From contig CM062815.1 of assembly GCA_031772625.1 (NCBI GenBank), positions 921,794,582 through 921,858,581 on the forward strand: 64,000 nucleotides of DNA. The letters run 5' to 3'. Of the stretch, positions 31,600 to 44,138 are shown piece by piece. The notes below the pieces were generated by a model. That model was not told where the DNA came from. It worked only from the letters and a program-made list of their open reading frames with translations, and did no database searches. The DNA comes from Pinus tabuliformis (taxonomy: Eukaryota; Streptophyta; Pinopsida; Pinales; Pinaceae). The position numbers and the translations under genes were made by a program. Every line of letters begins with the position of its first letter. The stretch's first letter is position 1.

Positions 31600-31932
31600 T
31601 GTTATGAAACTAGCTCAAGAAAAGATAGAAAAGATAGATCAACGCCTTAGAATTCAGCCTCTTCGAGGGGGCAACCTCCTTTACATTAAATAAATGAACA
31701 ATTCTTGGATGATTCAAATGACAAAACCTCCTTTCTATATATAGGAGTCTAAGGAGTCACAATATAACCCAGCCGACCTAACAATAATAATATAAAGCCA
31801 CAAAAATAACAATAGAGGGATTCTATGGGGCACAGTAATAAAAATATGGGGGCAATAGGGGCACAACAATGTTAATAAGGGATACAACTACAATAGTAAT
31901 GGGGTAATCACTAGTATTATAGGGACCTATCA
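31600..31932 (-). repeat. 3' LTR of element G
   Basis: 333 bp, TGTTATGAAAC ... GGGACCTATCA on the plus strand. The polypurine tract GAAGGAGAGGGG (minus strand) adjoins it at 31933-31946. The TATATATAG near 31735 is palindromic. Confidence 0.88.
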
Positions 31933-31946
31933 TGCCCCTCTCCTTC

Positions 31947-34128
31947 AAAAAAAGTGTTGTCCTCAATGCTTGAGTAGTTCTAGATGCTTCTGTATAAAAT
32001 TCTCATCCTCCCATGTGGAATCTTCAGCAGATAAGTTCTTCCACTTGATGAGATACTCTGAAATTGATCGATTTCATAGCTGTTGAGTTCTTGTTTCTGT
32101 GACTGCTTCCAGTTCCAATATAATTTTTCCTTCCTTGTCAAGTTCTGGCACTGGGAGCTTGTCGCTTATAACCTTCTTTAAACATGAAACATGGAAAACT
32201 AGGTGATAATTTATTATCCTTCTTAGCTTGCTTGAGGGACATTTGTTTATATGGTTGTAGCGTAGGAATACCCAATCGCCTACATCAAAAATTCTTTCAC
32301 TGCGATGTTGATCTTCCTGTTGTTTCATTCTGTTTTGTGCCAACACGAGGTTATCCTTTAAGAGTTGGAGGACTTGTTGTTGATGTTCAATGTGATGTTC
32401 CACTGCTTGAACCTTAGAATTTTCTCTTAAATATGATGTGATGGATGGTGGCTGATATCCATAAAGTGCCATAAATGGGGTCATTTTTGTTGCTGTATGG
32501 AAGGAAGTGTTATACCACCATTTAGCCAGAGGCAACCATTTGACCCATTGTGTCTGTTCATCAGATACAAAGCAACGAAGATATCCTTCCAAACATTTGT
32601 TTACTATCTCAGTTTGCCCATCAGATTGAGGATGATAAGATGAGCTATGAGCTAACTGAGTACCAAGACAAGAAAATAATTATGTCCAAAAATTTCCAGT
32701 GAAAATGGGATCTCTATCACTTACAATAATCTTTGGGTTTCCATGTAGCTTTTGAATTGTTTCCATAAATGTAGTAGAAACTGTACTAGCTTTAAATGGA
32801 TGTGATAATGCACAAAAGTGTGCATACTTGGTAAGTCTGTAAACTACCACCATGATGACACTCTTTCCCTCAGACTTGGGTAAACCTGTGATAAAATCCA
32901 TTGAAACCTCTTCCCAACGTTGGCTTGGAATGGATAAAGGTTGTAATAGACCCGGGGTCTTAATTGTTTCAACTTTATTTTGTTGGCAAACCAAACATTC
33001 TGCCACAAACTTTTGAATATTTGATTTAAGGCCATCCCAAAAAAATTCCTTCTTAACCCCGTGGTAAGTTTTTAAAAATCCTAAATGCCCTCCTAAGGGA
33101 GAAGTGTGCAATTCCATAAAAATCTTTTGTTTGAGTTGCGAATTCTTACAGAGGTATAAGCGATCTTTGTACCATAACGAATCATTTTGCCAGCTAAATG
33201 TATCAGATGTACTGGAATCTTGTTGTAACTTTCGAATAAGTGCCCACACTTCTTCATCATTCTTCCACTCCTCCCTTTCTTCATTTATCCAATCTGGTTG
33301 GATAATAGAAATGGCACACAACAATGCTTCCACATCCTCATCCTTTCTTGAGAGTGCATCTGCCACCACATTTTGCTTCCCTTTTTTGTAGATGATTTCA
33401 AAGTCATAACCCAACATCTTTGTGACCCACATTTGTTGCTCTTCAGAAGATAATCTTTGTTCTAAAAAGTATTTAAGGCTATCATGATCTGTTTTTACCT
33501 TGAAGTGTCTTCCCATTAGGTAGGGTCGCCATTTCTTAAGTGCATGTAGTATTGCCAACATTTCCTTCTCATAAATAGCTTTGTGTAAAAACTTTCCCTT
33601 GATTGGATGACTTTCAAAAGCAATGGGTCTTTCATCTTGCATTAAAACAACACCAATTCCATTTCCTGAAGCATCACATTCCACAATAAAGGTTTTTGTG
33701 AAGTCTGGTGTAGCTAAGACCGGTGCTTGGCACATTGCCTCTTTAAGATGTTCGAAGGCCTTTGTTGCTTCTGGAGTCCATGAAAATGCATCTTTCTTCA
33801 ATAATGTTGTTAGAGGTGCTGCTATTCTCCCATAATTCTTAACAAACTTGCGATAATACCTTGTCAACCTGAGAAATCCTCGCAGATGCTTTATGGATGT
33901 GGGGATTTTCCATTCCTTAATGGCTTTAATTTTGCTAGGGTCTACCTTAACTCCTTCATGAGATACAATATGACCCAGATATTCCACCTCTTGTACTCCA
34001 AAGAAACATTTGGATCTTTTTGCATATAATTGTTTCTCCTCCAATAGTTGTAGCACCCTGTCAACATGTTCAACATGATCCTTCCAAGACTTGTTGTAGA
34101 TTAGTATATCATCAAAAAATACTAACAC
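31947..34128 (-). pseudogene. pol: Element G pol: RT end, RNase H, integrase, chromodomain
   Basis: One frame runs from 34128 to about 31970 with stops at 32680 and 32074. RT has VFFDDILIYNKSW (the YxDD box reads FFDD) and a thumb KHLRGFLRLTRYYRKFVKNY. RNase H has ECDASGNGIG, YEKEMLAILHALKKW, TDHDSLKYFLEQ and VADALSRKD. Integrase has an HHCC finger (HTSPLGGHLGF, CLVCQQNK), VSMDFITGLP, VSDRDPIFTG and SDGQTEIVNK after the first stop. The tail DQHRSERIFDVGDWVFLR is followed after the second stop by a chromodomain (SEYLIKWKNLSAEDSTWEDE). The enzyme set is nearly complete but broken. Confidence 0.88.
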
Positions 34129-34448
34129 AAATTTTCTAAGGAAGGTTTGAAAATGGAATTCATCAAACCTTGAAATGTGGAAGGTGCATTGGTAAGGCCA
34201 AAAGGCATGACCAAAAATTCATAATGACCCTCATGAGTTCTAAATGCTATTTTTGGAATGTCTTCGGTCTTCATTCTGATTTGATGATATCCTGAATGAA
34301 GATCCAACTTGGTGAAGTAAATTGATCCATGCAATTCATCCAATAATTCATCAATGACAGGAATGGGAAACTTATCTTTAATAGTGAGCTTGTTGAGCTC
34401 CCTATAATCCGGACACATGCGCCATGATCCATCCTTCTTGTGCACCAA
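34122..34448 (-). pseudogene. pol: Element G RT, palm N-terminal part
   Basis: [35 protein letters not shown] and [15 protein letters not shown] are hallmark RT blocks 1-4. The frame is shifted against both neighbours, so at least two frameshifts separate it from gag-protease and from the FFDD block. Confidence 0.85.
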
Positions 34449-35652
34449 TACTACTGGAGTAGAGAAAGACAGCCTCTAACATTTCTGCAACCATACGTTC
34501 AATTTCACTCTTTTGGGCATAGGGATATATGTACGGCCTGATGTTTGGAGGAACACTTCCTGGAATCAGATGAATAGCATGATCATGATCATGAATAGGT
34601 GGGAGACCTTTGGGAGTCTCAAATACCTTGGAATGATTGTCCAAGACTTTTTGGAGATATAGAGAAATAGATGATTCCGATGTGGAAACATCTAGCGAAC
34701 ATAATTGTGTAATTACACCTCTTTGTTCCTTTTTTAGAAGCTTTGTCATACCATTAGAGCTAATTATCTTTCCCGGTTTCCCTGTAATACCCCTTAATTC
34801 AACTTCCTTTCCTTCCGCAGAAAATTTCATGAAGAGTTCTTGAAAATTAAAATCTATTGTACCCAAGGATTGTAGCCATTGGACTCCTAGTACAACATCA
34901 GCACCCCCCATTGGAATGGAAAGCATTGGGCTAGTCAATACATATTCTCCCATGGATAGCTTGATATTATGGCACTTTCCCGAGCAATTTATCGTTCCTC
35001 CATTTGCAATCATCACTTGACACTCTGGTGCTAGATATAGGAAGAAATTCAATTCTTTTGCTACCTTACAATGAATAAAATTGTGGGTACTTCCTGAATC
35101 AATCAACACTATTACCTTTTTCTTCTTGATTTGTCCTTCTATCTTGATGGTTTGAGTAGTGGTAATTCCAGCCAATGCATTACAAGATATGGTCAGATTC
35201 ATTTCTTCTTTATCTATGCTTTGTTCTTGGAGTATATCCTCTTCCTTTGACCTTTCTTGCTCCTTTTCTTCTTCCTCTTCACAATCTATGTAGAATAATT
35301 TCTTCTCAGCACACTTATGACCTTTAGTGTATTTGCTATCACAACTATAACAAAGCCCTTTTGCTCTTTTTTCTTCCAATTGTTGTGGTGTCAACCTTAT
35401 AGGTTGTGGAAGGCTAGGGGTAACAACACTTCCATATTTATAGTTGTGACTGGTATGCTTCCTGGTTGCCATAATTTCGCTTTGCATTTTTCCTGCTAAC
35501 CTGAATGCCTTCTCTAATGAATCAGGTTCCCAAAGGCGAACATCATGTTGGATATTTTCGTTTAAAGTCCCTATGAACAAATCAATCCTATGCTCCTCTG
35601 GAATATTTTTTACCCTTATGTTCAATTTTTGGAACTCCTCAATGTGCTCCAT
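34402..35652 (-). CDS. Element G gag C-terminus and retropepsin
   Basis: A 416-codon open frame. It begins in the capsid ([30 protein letters not shown]) and carries the chromovirus zinc knuckle [14 protein letters not shown], an acidic linker and [30 protein letters not shown]. Retropepsin has the Asp-Ser-Gly site in [12 protein letters not shown] and the later [11 protein letters not shown] block. It runs on toward RT ([32 protein letters not shown]). In an intact element it would be one Gag-Pol polyprotein. Here it is shifted relative to the upstream capsid part and to RT. Confidence 0.8.
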   Translation of the reverse strand: MEHIEEFQKLNIRVKNIPEEHRIDLFIGTLNENIQHDVRLWEPDSLEKAFRLAGKMQSEIMATRKHTSHNYKYGSVVTPSLPQPIRLTPQQLEEKRAKGLCYSCDSKYTKGHKCAEKKLFYIDCEEEEEKEQERSKEEDILQEQSIDKEEMNLTISCNALAGITTTQTIKIEGQIKKKKVIVLIDSGSTHNFIHCKVAKELNFFLYLAPECQVMIANGGTINCSGKCHNIKLSMGEYVLTSPMLSIPMGGADVVLGVQWLQSLGTIDFNFQELFMKFSAEGKEVELRGITGKPGKIISSNGMTKLLKKEQRGVITQLCSLDVSTSESSISLYLQKVLDNHSKVFETPKGLPPIHDHDHAIHLIPGSVPPNIRPYIYPYAQKSEIERMVAEMLEAVFLYSSSIGAQEGWIMAHVSGL

Positions 35653-35678
35653 TATTCAACCCTTTTGTTTGAGACTTA

Positions 35679-36084
35679 TCAATTGGCTAAAAAAAGTGTT
35701 GCTTTTGTATCCTCATAATGTGCTGTCAATTCTTCCGTAAAAATTGCCCAAGTGCTAATTTGTTTACGAGAGCAAAGCCATCGATACCATACAAATTGAT
35801 TTGGTTCCAAATATAAAGTTTCAATACGTACCTTTTGTGTGTTTTGCACATTATTGAGATCGAAAAATTGCTCCATCTGTAATATCCATGTTGCGGGATC
35901 CTTGCCATCAAACTTCCTCATTTCGATTTTTGGAATATGGTGGGTCTTCAATCCAACATTAGAGTCTATGGAATCATGATTAACATTTCTTTTGTTCGCA
36001 TCATGAGTTTCCTTTACAACCTTTTCACCATTAGTAAGTATTTCTTGTAGAAAATTTGTCAAATCTGTCTTGAAATCTGCCATG
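35679..36084 (-). pseudogene. gag: Element G gag, segment left of element H
   Basis: ADFKTDLTNFLQEILTNGEK, KIEMRKFDGKDPATWILQMEQFF and a capsid stretch to 35679, ending in a frameshift. It continues the gag N-terminal frame at 48625-48877 across element H; the CCATG duplication marks the join. Confidence 0.8.
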
Positions 36085-37122
36085 TGTTATAGACATTTTT
36101 GGGCACTGCAACCCCAAGCATAAATGTCCATAAAAAAAGGGCTCCTAAGTCCCTAAAATGTTGTTCCAACCCCTAAAAGAACAAGGTCAATTGATTACAG
36201 CATCTCCCAGAAGTTCTCCATGACAAACTACTTAGAACTGGTCAAAACTGGACCATCTCACCTGCTCCATGGTCAAAGTGCGCTGCATCCCACCTAAATG
36301 CACACGGGAGGTGTGATGCATACTGAAAAGCCATTCTATGGGGTGCGATGGGTGAGAGTGGACAAATGGTAGAGTCAATTTGCGAGGTGGAAGATCATGG
36401 AATCTTCTAGAAACTTCTCCCGTGACACTTGCCTCTCTGCATTCGCCCAGGGATGAGTAAGAGATCATCAATCTCCAAGTGGAATCAAGAACTATCAGAG
36501 AGAGGACACTAATCAAATCTCAAAAGCTGACTCACCCCCCTTTGCAAACATCTATATATGGATCCCTCATCCCAGAGATCCAGAGGCTGGAATTTTGTAT
36601 CTTGTAAGGAAGTGCTGCTGGTTTCTTGGTGTAACATCATAGTGTTGGGTGATCTAAGCTTTTCATGAAGTGAAGAAGGGCTTTCTTGCTGAGAGGATGA
36701 CACTGGGTCAGAACAATTGGTTGTAATCCTCTTTGCTATTCTTGATTATTAATAAATCTATTCAAGTTTTCCTCCACATTCTTGTATGATTGATGATATA
36801 TGCCTTTGTGTGGTCAATATATTTCTGGTCCTATATTGTTTATGATAGTAGATCTCTGTTCTTGGATAGTGTTATGCTGCTTTGATTCTATAGGTGCTCT
36901 TTGAAGCTGGGTAGACGAGGAAGCGAGTGGAAAAGATCTATCAGAAGGGAGAGGAATCAAGCAAGGAACCAAGTGCAAGACAGAGGTTGGTCTCCTTTGT
37001 TCCCCTCTTATCTACTTCTCATAAAGGAAAACGAAAATGGTTTTAGTTTGTTTGTTTCTAAGGTAGCTACCAGCCTTAGTGGGACTAGCAGCTCTGCATA
37101 GACACTAGATTTCCCGATAACA
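36085..37122 (+). repeat. 5' LTR of element H
   Basis: The TATA box CTATATATG is at 36552-36560 and AATAAA at 36751-36756. The U3 motif cluster is at 36278-36355. It aligns throughout with 47586-48624. Confidence 0.92.
36278..36355. repeat. Element H motif cluster in U3 (GGTGCGATGG / ATGCAT)
   Basis: Contains GTGCGCTGCATCCCACC, GGTGTGATGCATACTG and GGGTGCGATGGG. The same words, in both orientations, occur in the leader (37451-37560), in the PMD intron (45151-45254) and in the 3' LTR (47779-47855). Confidence 0.65.
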
Positions 37123-37125
37123 AAA

Positions 37126-37143
37126 TGGCGACTCCATTGGGGA
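37126..37143 (+). other. Primer binding site of element H
   Basis: TGGCGACTCCATTGGGGA, three bases after the LTR. It is the Tat/Ogre-type primer site (compare element B at 13234-13251). Confidence 0.75.
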
Positions 37144-37450
37144 GTGAATAGATTGGTTGTTTGTCTATATTTGTTTGCTTTATAAACTTACAGATGGAGC
37201 CTGAAGTCAAGCCATCTAGCCTTCGAACTGAATTTGTTGTGCAAGTGTAAAGTAGATCAATGCTGCTTCAGTCTATCTCCGGGTTTTTTTTATGAATTGA
37301 ACAATTGATTTACAAGCTCTCTAATTTCCCTTGTGGTGGCTCTAGTAACCTCCTTAGATCTACCCCTGTGATTTAATTACTGATTATCACTTGCTTGGCC
37401 TAAATCCCTGAACTGTGCTGCAAACTGTGATCAAGAACTGGATCAAAAGT

Positions 37451-37560
37451 CTCGCACTGTACCATCGCACCCTCTCTTCAAGGATATCAGTATGCATCAC
37501 ACTTCCTGTGTGCTGTAGGTGGGATGCATACTGGAATCCCTGTGTAACAGGTGCGCTGAT
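37451..37560. repeat. Element H motif cluster in leader
   Basis: CCATCGCACCC, GTATGCATCACAC, GGTGGGATGCATACTGG and GGTGCGCTG occur within 110 bp. CCATCGCACC is the reverse complement of GGTGCGATGG in the LTR cluster. Confidence 0.65.
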
Positions 37561-38658
37561 AAGAAAGGGCTAATTTTGCCTCCAGACTTTGGTTTTTTCA
37601 CTCTTTTCAGCTCTATTCAGGATTTTTGCTGTCTGTAGTCAGTATACCTCTGTTGGAAACCCCCTTCCTTGCCATTATTCCACCTCCATTTTGCAAAGAA
37701 CTGTAAATTTTTTTATGTATTTTGAGCCATTTTCAGTTCTCTTTTACAAAGAAGTAGCGTAATTGAACTGTCGTTTCTTGATTTGGAAGTGTCACAAGTG
37801 TCATTTTCAATCATAGAAAAGAATCGATTGTTCTTGATAGTCGATTATACTGTTACTCTTGTATTTGATTTGAATTAGTAGTTTTTCAAGTGTCGAAAGC
37901 AAGTTTTCAATTCCAAATCGCAAAGTGTCATCATTGTCTTCATTTTGTTTTGAAAAGAAGCTTGTTAGTAATGTCGCTTTGAAAAATGATTCAGATTTGC
38001 GCTTAACTTTCTTTTTATCATTCACACATTAAGAAGGCTAAAAACAAATACATGCATGTGCATTTGCATTTAGACTGTTTGTTGGTTTGATTTAGGACAG
38101 TGCATATAGTGTGTGCTCTCTGCTCTATGTTGAAAGAATATCGTCTCTCTTTCCTTAGTAGCTAGGATTTTCATTGCAAAAAGAAGATTAAACAATTGTT
38201 TATCATCTTAGATTTCATTTTAGGAATTGTATATCTACATCACTCGGTGAACTTGAAAGGAAAATTTCTTAAGCAAGATCAACTGTAAAATAAATTTAAT
38301 GAATCTAAAAATGCTTTGGAACCTAACACACAACATTTAGAAGTCTAGGCTAGAGACGTATTCCAACGTCGTAAAGCCTCGTAACTGTTGTTTTCACTGT
38401 TGGTTGGGTTATTCCTCCACTTTGAGACGATAAGTGCCAGTACGAACTTGTGCTCCCACGTACCGTTGAGTATATATTGGGAGACCACAATAGGCTTTAT
38501 CCTTTATCCATAGGAAGCCTGTCTGGCGCCCTATCGATCGTAATGCACTGAACACAGCATTCGGGAAGATTGACTGTCGTACCGTAAAAAGTATTCTGCA
38601 GTTTTGCAATTGGTTTGGTAATCCCTCTGTCTAGATTTCCAGAGTAGTCTCTTTCGTT

Positions 38659-38781
38659 CCTTTTCAGACTCCTTAAAGGAAAAGGTCCATCTGAGCACTT
38701 GTCACTTCAGGCTCATTAAAAATCGAAGGCGACTAGAGTCATCTTTTGTTTTTTCTCGACTCTTAAAAATTGAAAAAACAA
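38659..38781 (+). other. Three leader hairpins with CTC-TTAAA loops
   Basis: The stems are CCTTTTC/GAAAAGG (38659-38665, 38679-38685), GTC-CTTC/GAAG-GAC (38701-38708, 38725-38733) and a perfect 10-bp TTGTTTTTTC/GAAAAAACAA (38746-38755, 38772-38781). The loops are AGACTCCTTAAAG, AGGCTCATTAAAAATC and TCGACTCTTAAAAATT. They resemble the loops of the 3' arrays. Confidence 0.65.
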
Positions 38782-38870
38782 GTTGTGTCAAAGCGTCTAA
38801 AATTCATTTAATTCGGAAATATATTTCCCATTGATTTTTAGTTGATCGAGTAATCCACAATCGTGGAAGA

Positions 38871-41460
38871 ATGTCAATTGAAACCCCATTGTTCACGGAG
38901 GCTTACGAGTCAACCGTCTTTGTCTCCAGAATCAAAACTATTACGGACGAAGTGAACTCGTTTAACCGGTTCAAAATCCCCTGGTAAAGTTAGAACAAGT
39001 GTTCCAACACCATCGGAGACTCCGGTTACTCCAAACATTTTTGGTATCCCTGCCTTTACAGAAGAAGTTCTGCAGCCACCAAAGGACAGTAGGGCTGATC
39101 CTAGTGTGGAGGTAAACACTTGTATGACTGAATCGGCTCCATCTATAGCTGATTCTGAAGGTGTTATTCCCCAAACATCTGTCGCTGCAGATTCTATACC
39201 TTCTTCGGCACCGGAAATATTTTACGGACCTGACGGTCTACGTCTTCCACCTGGTCTGATTGCTATAGAAGAGATTGTGGAAAATCATCCATCTAGTACT
39301 CCATCGCAATTTGGAGTCTGGATCACCCTATATCCTTCTTCATCAGAAATTAGTCTACCATTATCGGAAGCTCCTGTAGAATCGCTAGGAAATCTTTTGG
39401 ATAGACTAGAAATGTCTGAACAACCATCGACATCTAGGACTGTGTCATCTGACACAGCGACAATAGAACTTCCTGCTGTCACTCCGACAATGTTCGCCGG
39501 CATACCATCTGTCCCAACTAGCTCTCAATCGCTGGATGGGGCCCACTCAGGGGCTATTTCGACAGTATGGTCCGTTCCCGTTTGTTCATACGGAATAATA
39601 TCTAGGAACTCTTATGTTGAATCTCAGCAAATTGATCCTTCACGGTGTCAATTTGGGTAGTCCAGTCCTCAAGGGCAAACCATTCCTTTAAGTACCAGAT
39701 TACCGCTGTATGGGGGGCAATATACCCTTTCATTGTCTCCTCTGGGAGGACAACCATACGAGAATTCACAACAAAATTCAGGTTATGCTGGAATTACATC
39801 TAGTGGTTGGGTGCCAATACTGCCTCAACAACCAAGAGTTGTATACTCAATGCAACAATGTTTATCTATGTCAAATATACCAACTACGCCGGCTATTGTG
39901 ACGATGTCGCAAGTACAAGCGTTGCCTATTGTATGCCAACCTCAAGTTTCTCAGGTTGTAATGCGACAGCCTCTTGTCCCTGCGACTCAACCACAATCGC
40001 CAACTAGTGGAATGACACAGGCCCAAATGGGTACAATTACCCCTCATCTTGGTCAAACAGTCAGTATTGGACAACAGCACATGGCTTCACAACCATGGCT
40101 GGTGCAATATCAACAACCGCAATTCCAACAAGTTTACCAAGGATCTGAGCAACAAATCTTTGCAAACAATGGGTAGCCGTATATTCAAAACGGTCAAAAT
40201 CAACCATTCTATAATGGTTATGTCCATCAACCTTACCAAAGTTACCAGGATCAAATGCATTATGCTGGTATGCAAAGACAAACTGCTCAGGAAATTCCAT
40301 CTTATCCTGGGTATGCTTCGCCAAACCTGAATCAACAGTTACCCTTCGTGGCGACTTTAGAGTTACCGGATCTAAATCGGCTAATGAACGATCCAATTGC
40401 CTATGCCCCTTGGTGGCCAGCGATTCCGCATAAACTTTCGTCAGATATTCCTAAATTTAATGGAAATCCGGGTGAAGACCCGTCGAATCATGTGATGACA
40501 TTTCATCTGTGGTGTTCGTCAAACACCTTAAACAATGATTCGAATAGGCTTCGCCTTTTTCAGAGAATGTTAACTGGTCCGGCAGCAAAATGGTATATCG
40601 AATAACCTAGAGCTTCGTTTGATAACTTCAGTACCCTAGCCACAACCTTTTTAACCCATTTTCAGTTACCCATAAGGTACGAAACAGGAACAGAAATTCT
40701 TACCAATTTCAAGCAAACGATGGACACTCACATATCTGATCATATTCATGAGTGGCAACGTCGTCGTAGAATGGTAAAAACGTATGTTCCTGATCAGCTT
40801 TTAGCTGAATGGTTTATTAAGTCATTATTACCTTCCATTACAGAAGATGTGGCAAAGGGAGGAGTCGTCACTGAAGAGCAAGTTATTGCTCATGCGCAAT
40901 ATTTAGACTTGATTTATACTCAGTTTGGCACGCTCTACGATAAAATCCCTGACGCTCCCAGACTGGAATTTTCCGTTCCTCCTCCTCCTAAATCGAACAA
41001 TGACTCTCATGCCGGCAATGGCGTGATTGGTACAACAGACACGAAATCAACAAAGGCCACATCTAAAAAGGCCCGTAAGATTTCTAGTCAAAATGAAAAA
41101 GAAGAACTTCTCACCTCGGAAGTAAATGCCGTCTCAACTGACAAAGGCAAAGAAACCAAGTAACCAGGAGGCAAGAAGAAAAACAAAGGGAAGAAGAAGA
41201 AATAGGAGGAATCATCACCTGAAAAATCTTTTGCAAACTCTTCTGGAGATAAGAAACCAAATCGTCCATGTCTTATATGTGATGAGGATCATTGGACAAG
41301 AGAGTGTCCATATAAAGTTGAGTTTAGAAAATTCTTCAAAAATCCAAAAACCTTGGCGGTATTGACTGATCCGTTTCCAAATCCAGGAACAAATCTAGTT
41401 GCTAGTGACAATGCTTCCCCGTCCCAAGTGCTGATGTTGTCGGTTTCAAAATAGCAAAAT
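38871..41460 (+). pseudogene. gag: Element H gag
   Basis: It starts MSIETPLFTEAYESTVF at 38871, with a frameshift near 38975. One frame then runs to 41460 with a few stops (39658, 40174, 40603, 41161, 41453). The N-terminal half is Ser/Pro then Gln-rich (PQQPRVVYSMQQ, MAQ-like runs). The capsid core LPDLNRLMNDPI, SSDIPKFNGNPGEDPSNHVMTFHLW and LFQRMLTGPAAKWYIE matches element B. A Lys-rich linker and the knuckle CLICDEDHWTREC (C-x2-C-x3-H-x4-C) follow near 41270-41308. It is longer than gag of chromovirus G, as usual for Tat elements. Confidence 0.8.
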
Positions 41461-42753
41461 GATGCTTTGGTAACGACAAGGAATAAAGATTATGGGAATC
41501 CACAGCTATCGAACAACAAGGATAAAGATCAACCTAGTAGTTCGACAACAACTTCGACAGAAGTTGCGCCACCCATCATTCCAGAGCTGACAATAAAACC
41601 GCCAAAGGGAGTACTACACAAGTCGACATTTAATCCGTGTGCCAGAGCAGCACAACATTATAATATAGTGGAAGATCTGGCCCAATCGCCATCCGCTATG
41701 TCGACACTTAAGGTACTGCAAAATTACCCCTCCCAAAAGCAGGCTTTATTATCATCAATAGGTGGGATTGACCCAAGGGATTCTAATCTTGTGTCCTTTA
41801 ATCACAAAGGATATGACCCTCAGTTACCAGCTCAACTAGCTTTCCTCATTCAAGTGAAAGCCCTCAACAAAACTGTTCATCGAACAATTATTGATGAGGG
41901 GGAATCTACATGTATTATGTCGATGAGTTGCTGGAAAACTTTAGGATCTCCAACCTTGTCGCGATCTTTGACGACATTAAAAGCATTTGATGGACGAACA
42001 TATACCCCATATGGGATTTTAAGTAACTTTCAAGTTGAACTGGGGGGAAAAACAGTAGAAATAGATGTTGAAGTAATCGACGGAAACTTCGATTACACCA
42101 TCCTACTAGGAAGGCCCTGGATATATGCTATGGCTGCAGTTGTGTCAACCTACTTTAGGAAGATTACATTTCCCTTTCAGGGAGGAATTACAATCGTCGA
42201 CCAACAAAAATTTCTCCCAAATAGTTCCCAAGTTACGGGAAGCATTTCGATGATCCATGGAAGCCCCCATTCGCTTCAAAATATCGGAGTAGGCCTACTA
42301 AAAGACCCTATATTAATGGGGACTTTTTCCCTCCCACCTCCAATCAATCTGGCGGAAGTGGCAATGGTAGGAACCTGCAATATGATATCTTCTATTCAAA
42401 ATATCTCAGAAAATGATATTAACATGGATCATCTGCAAGTGTTGCCTCCAAGCCCAATAGAAATATTGTAGCAATCAATGTTTTTGGCATGGGAGGCAGA
42501 CCCAAAGAAACGATCATCAAGCGTTTGGATAGATAGGTCTAAGGAATATGACACCCCTTTAGATCCTTGGTCACAAGTGCATTACACCGACGAAGGAATT
42601 GTTCATTCAATGATAAATGATGGGGCGCCATGGGAAGACTACCACCATCGTTCCCATCTTTCGGATTGTCAAGAAGATACTCTTGATGACCTTCATCATC
42701 CTTCAGTTTTTGATTTCCTATCAAATACTATAAACACGGTGGATTCCGAGTGA
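41461..42753 (+). CDS. Element H retropepsin and linker to RT
   Basis: An open run of 334 codons (41467-42471), then one stop (TAG) and a second open run to 42753 in the same frame. The protease core RTIIDEGESTCIMSMSCWKTL carries Asp-Glu-Gly at the active site; the later block is DYTILLGRPWIYAM. The following linker (SISMIHGSPHS to DFLSNTINTVDSE) has no known domain. It is the best preserved frame of element H. Confidence 0.75.
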
Positions 42754-42834
42754 AACTTGTCCAATATTGAAGAGACTATCGCCATAAATATCTCGACCAA
42801 AACAAATGTTGTAGAGAATATTTATGTTGGGAAA

Positions 42835-44138
42835 TGTTGTTCTCCTTCAGAACTGGAAATATACAAAGTTCTTTTTCGTGAATTCAGTGATGTCTTTGCA
42901 TGGTCATATGATTAAATGCTAGGCATTGACTCGAGTATAGTTGAACACGAAATAAAGATGTATCCAAATGTCAAACCAGTATGATAGCGGCTACGGCAGG
43001 TGCACCCCAAGAAAGTCACTGCCATCAAGGCAGAAGTTGAAAAACTTCTCCATGCTGGTTTCATTTACCCGGTTCCTTTAACCGATTGGGTATCGAACAT
43101 TGTTCCTGTAATGAAAAACAAGGAACGATTAGAGTGTGCATCGATTATAGGGATGTAAATCAAGCTTGTCTGAAGGAAAACTACCCTACACCCTTTATTG
43201 ACCAGATAATTGACGAATGCACTGGATGTGAAATATTTTCATTTATGGATGGATTCTCTGGCTATAATCAAATAAATATCCACCCACAGGACCAGTCAAA
43301 GACTGCATTTATTTGTTCGTGGGGCACATTTGCATATCGCAAGTTACCATTTGGTTTAAAGAACGCAGGGGCAAAATTTCAGAGGGCAATGAATTATGAT
43401 TTCCATGACATCAAAAAAATCGTTCAACCATATCTCGACGATCTTCCGGCTCATTCATGAAAGCGGACCGATCATCCGCAGCATTTAAGAGCGATATTTC
43501 TACGTTGTCGACACTACAAAATACGACTCAATCCACACAAATGTGTGTTCTGTGTCAGTTCTGGTCGTTTACTTGGCTTTGTAGTCTTAAAGGATGGGAT
43601 TCGTCTCGACCCATGTAAGGTTTAGGCAATCATAAATTTGCCTCCACCTTCAAACTTGCTTTAGATTCAGAAACTCCAAGGAAAAGCAAACTTTCTGAGG
43701 AGGTTCATTCCAAATTACGCTGAACTTGCCAAAGGTTATACGCGTCTATTGAAAAAAGAAGTACCCTTCGTATGGGATCAGGTCGCGCAAGCTTCCTTTG
43801 ATGCTTTAAAGGAATCCCTAATGAAAGCATCATTAATGTATGCTCCTGATTATCAAAAAGACTTTAACCTGTATCTTGCTGCAGCAGATACAACCATCGC
43901 AATGGTTTTAGTACAAGAAGACAATGGAATTGAACATCCTATATATTATTTGAGTAGAAACTTAAATGATACAGAAAGAAAGTATTCCTATGTTAAAAAG
44001 GTGGCTCTCGCAGCTGTTCAAGTGATACAGAGATTTCGACACTATGTCCTCTTTCGAAGAACTACCATTTTGTCAGATTGCAACCCCATGACTTATATAT
44101 TGTCACGAAAGTTGCTGGGGGGCAAATATTCAAAGTAG
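42835..44138 (+). pseudogene. pol: Element H RT and RNase H, truncated
   Basis: RT starts LFREFSDVFAWSYD near 42870, with stops and a frameshift near 43113. In the new frame it shows IRVCIDYRDVNQA, FSFMDGFSGYNQI, PFGLKNAGAKFQRAMN and the YLDD box in QPYLDDLPAHS. RNase H follows at 43749-44138 (FNLYLAAADTTIAMVLVQE to LSDCNPMTYILSRKLLGGKYSK). This matches element A residue for residue at most sites. The frame stops at 44138, exactly where element A goes on into integrase. Confidence 0.85.

Larger units (their letters stand above)
37144..38870 (+). other. 5' leader of element H
   Basis: A 1.7-kb noncoding leader between primer site and gag. It holds the H-specific motif cluster (37451-37560) and three CTC-TTAAA loop hairpins (38659-38781). 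No reading frame is convincing. Confidence 0.6.
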
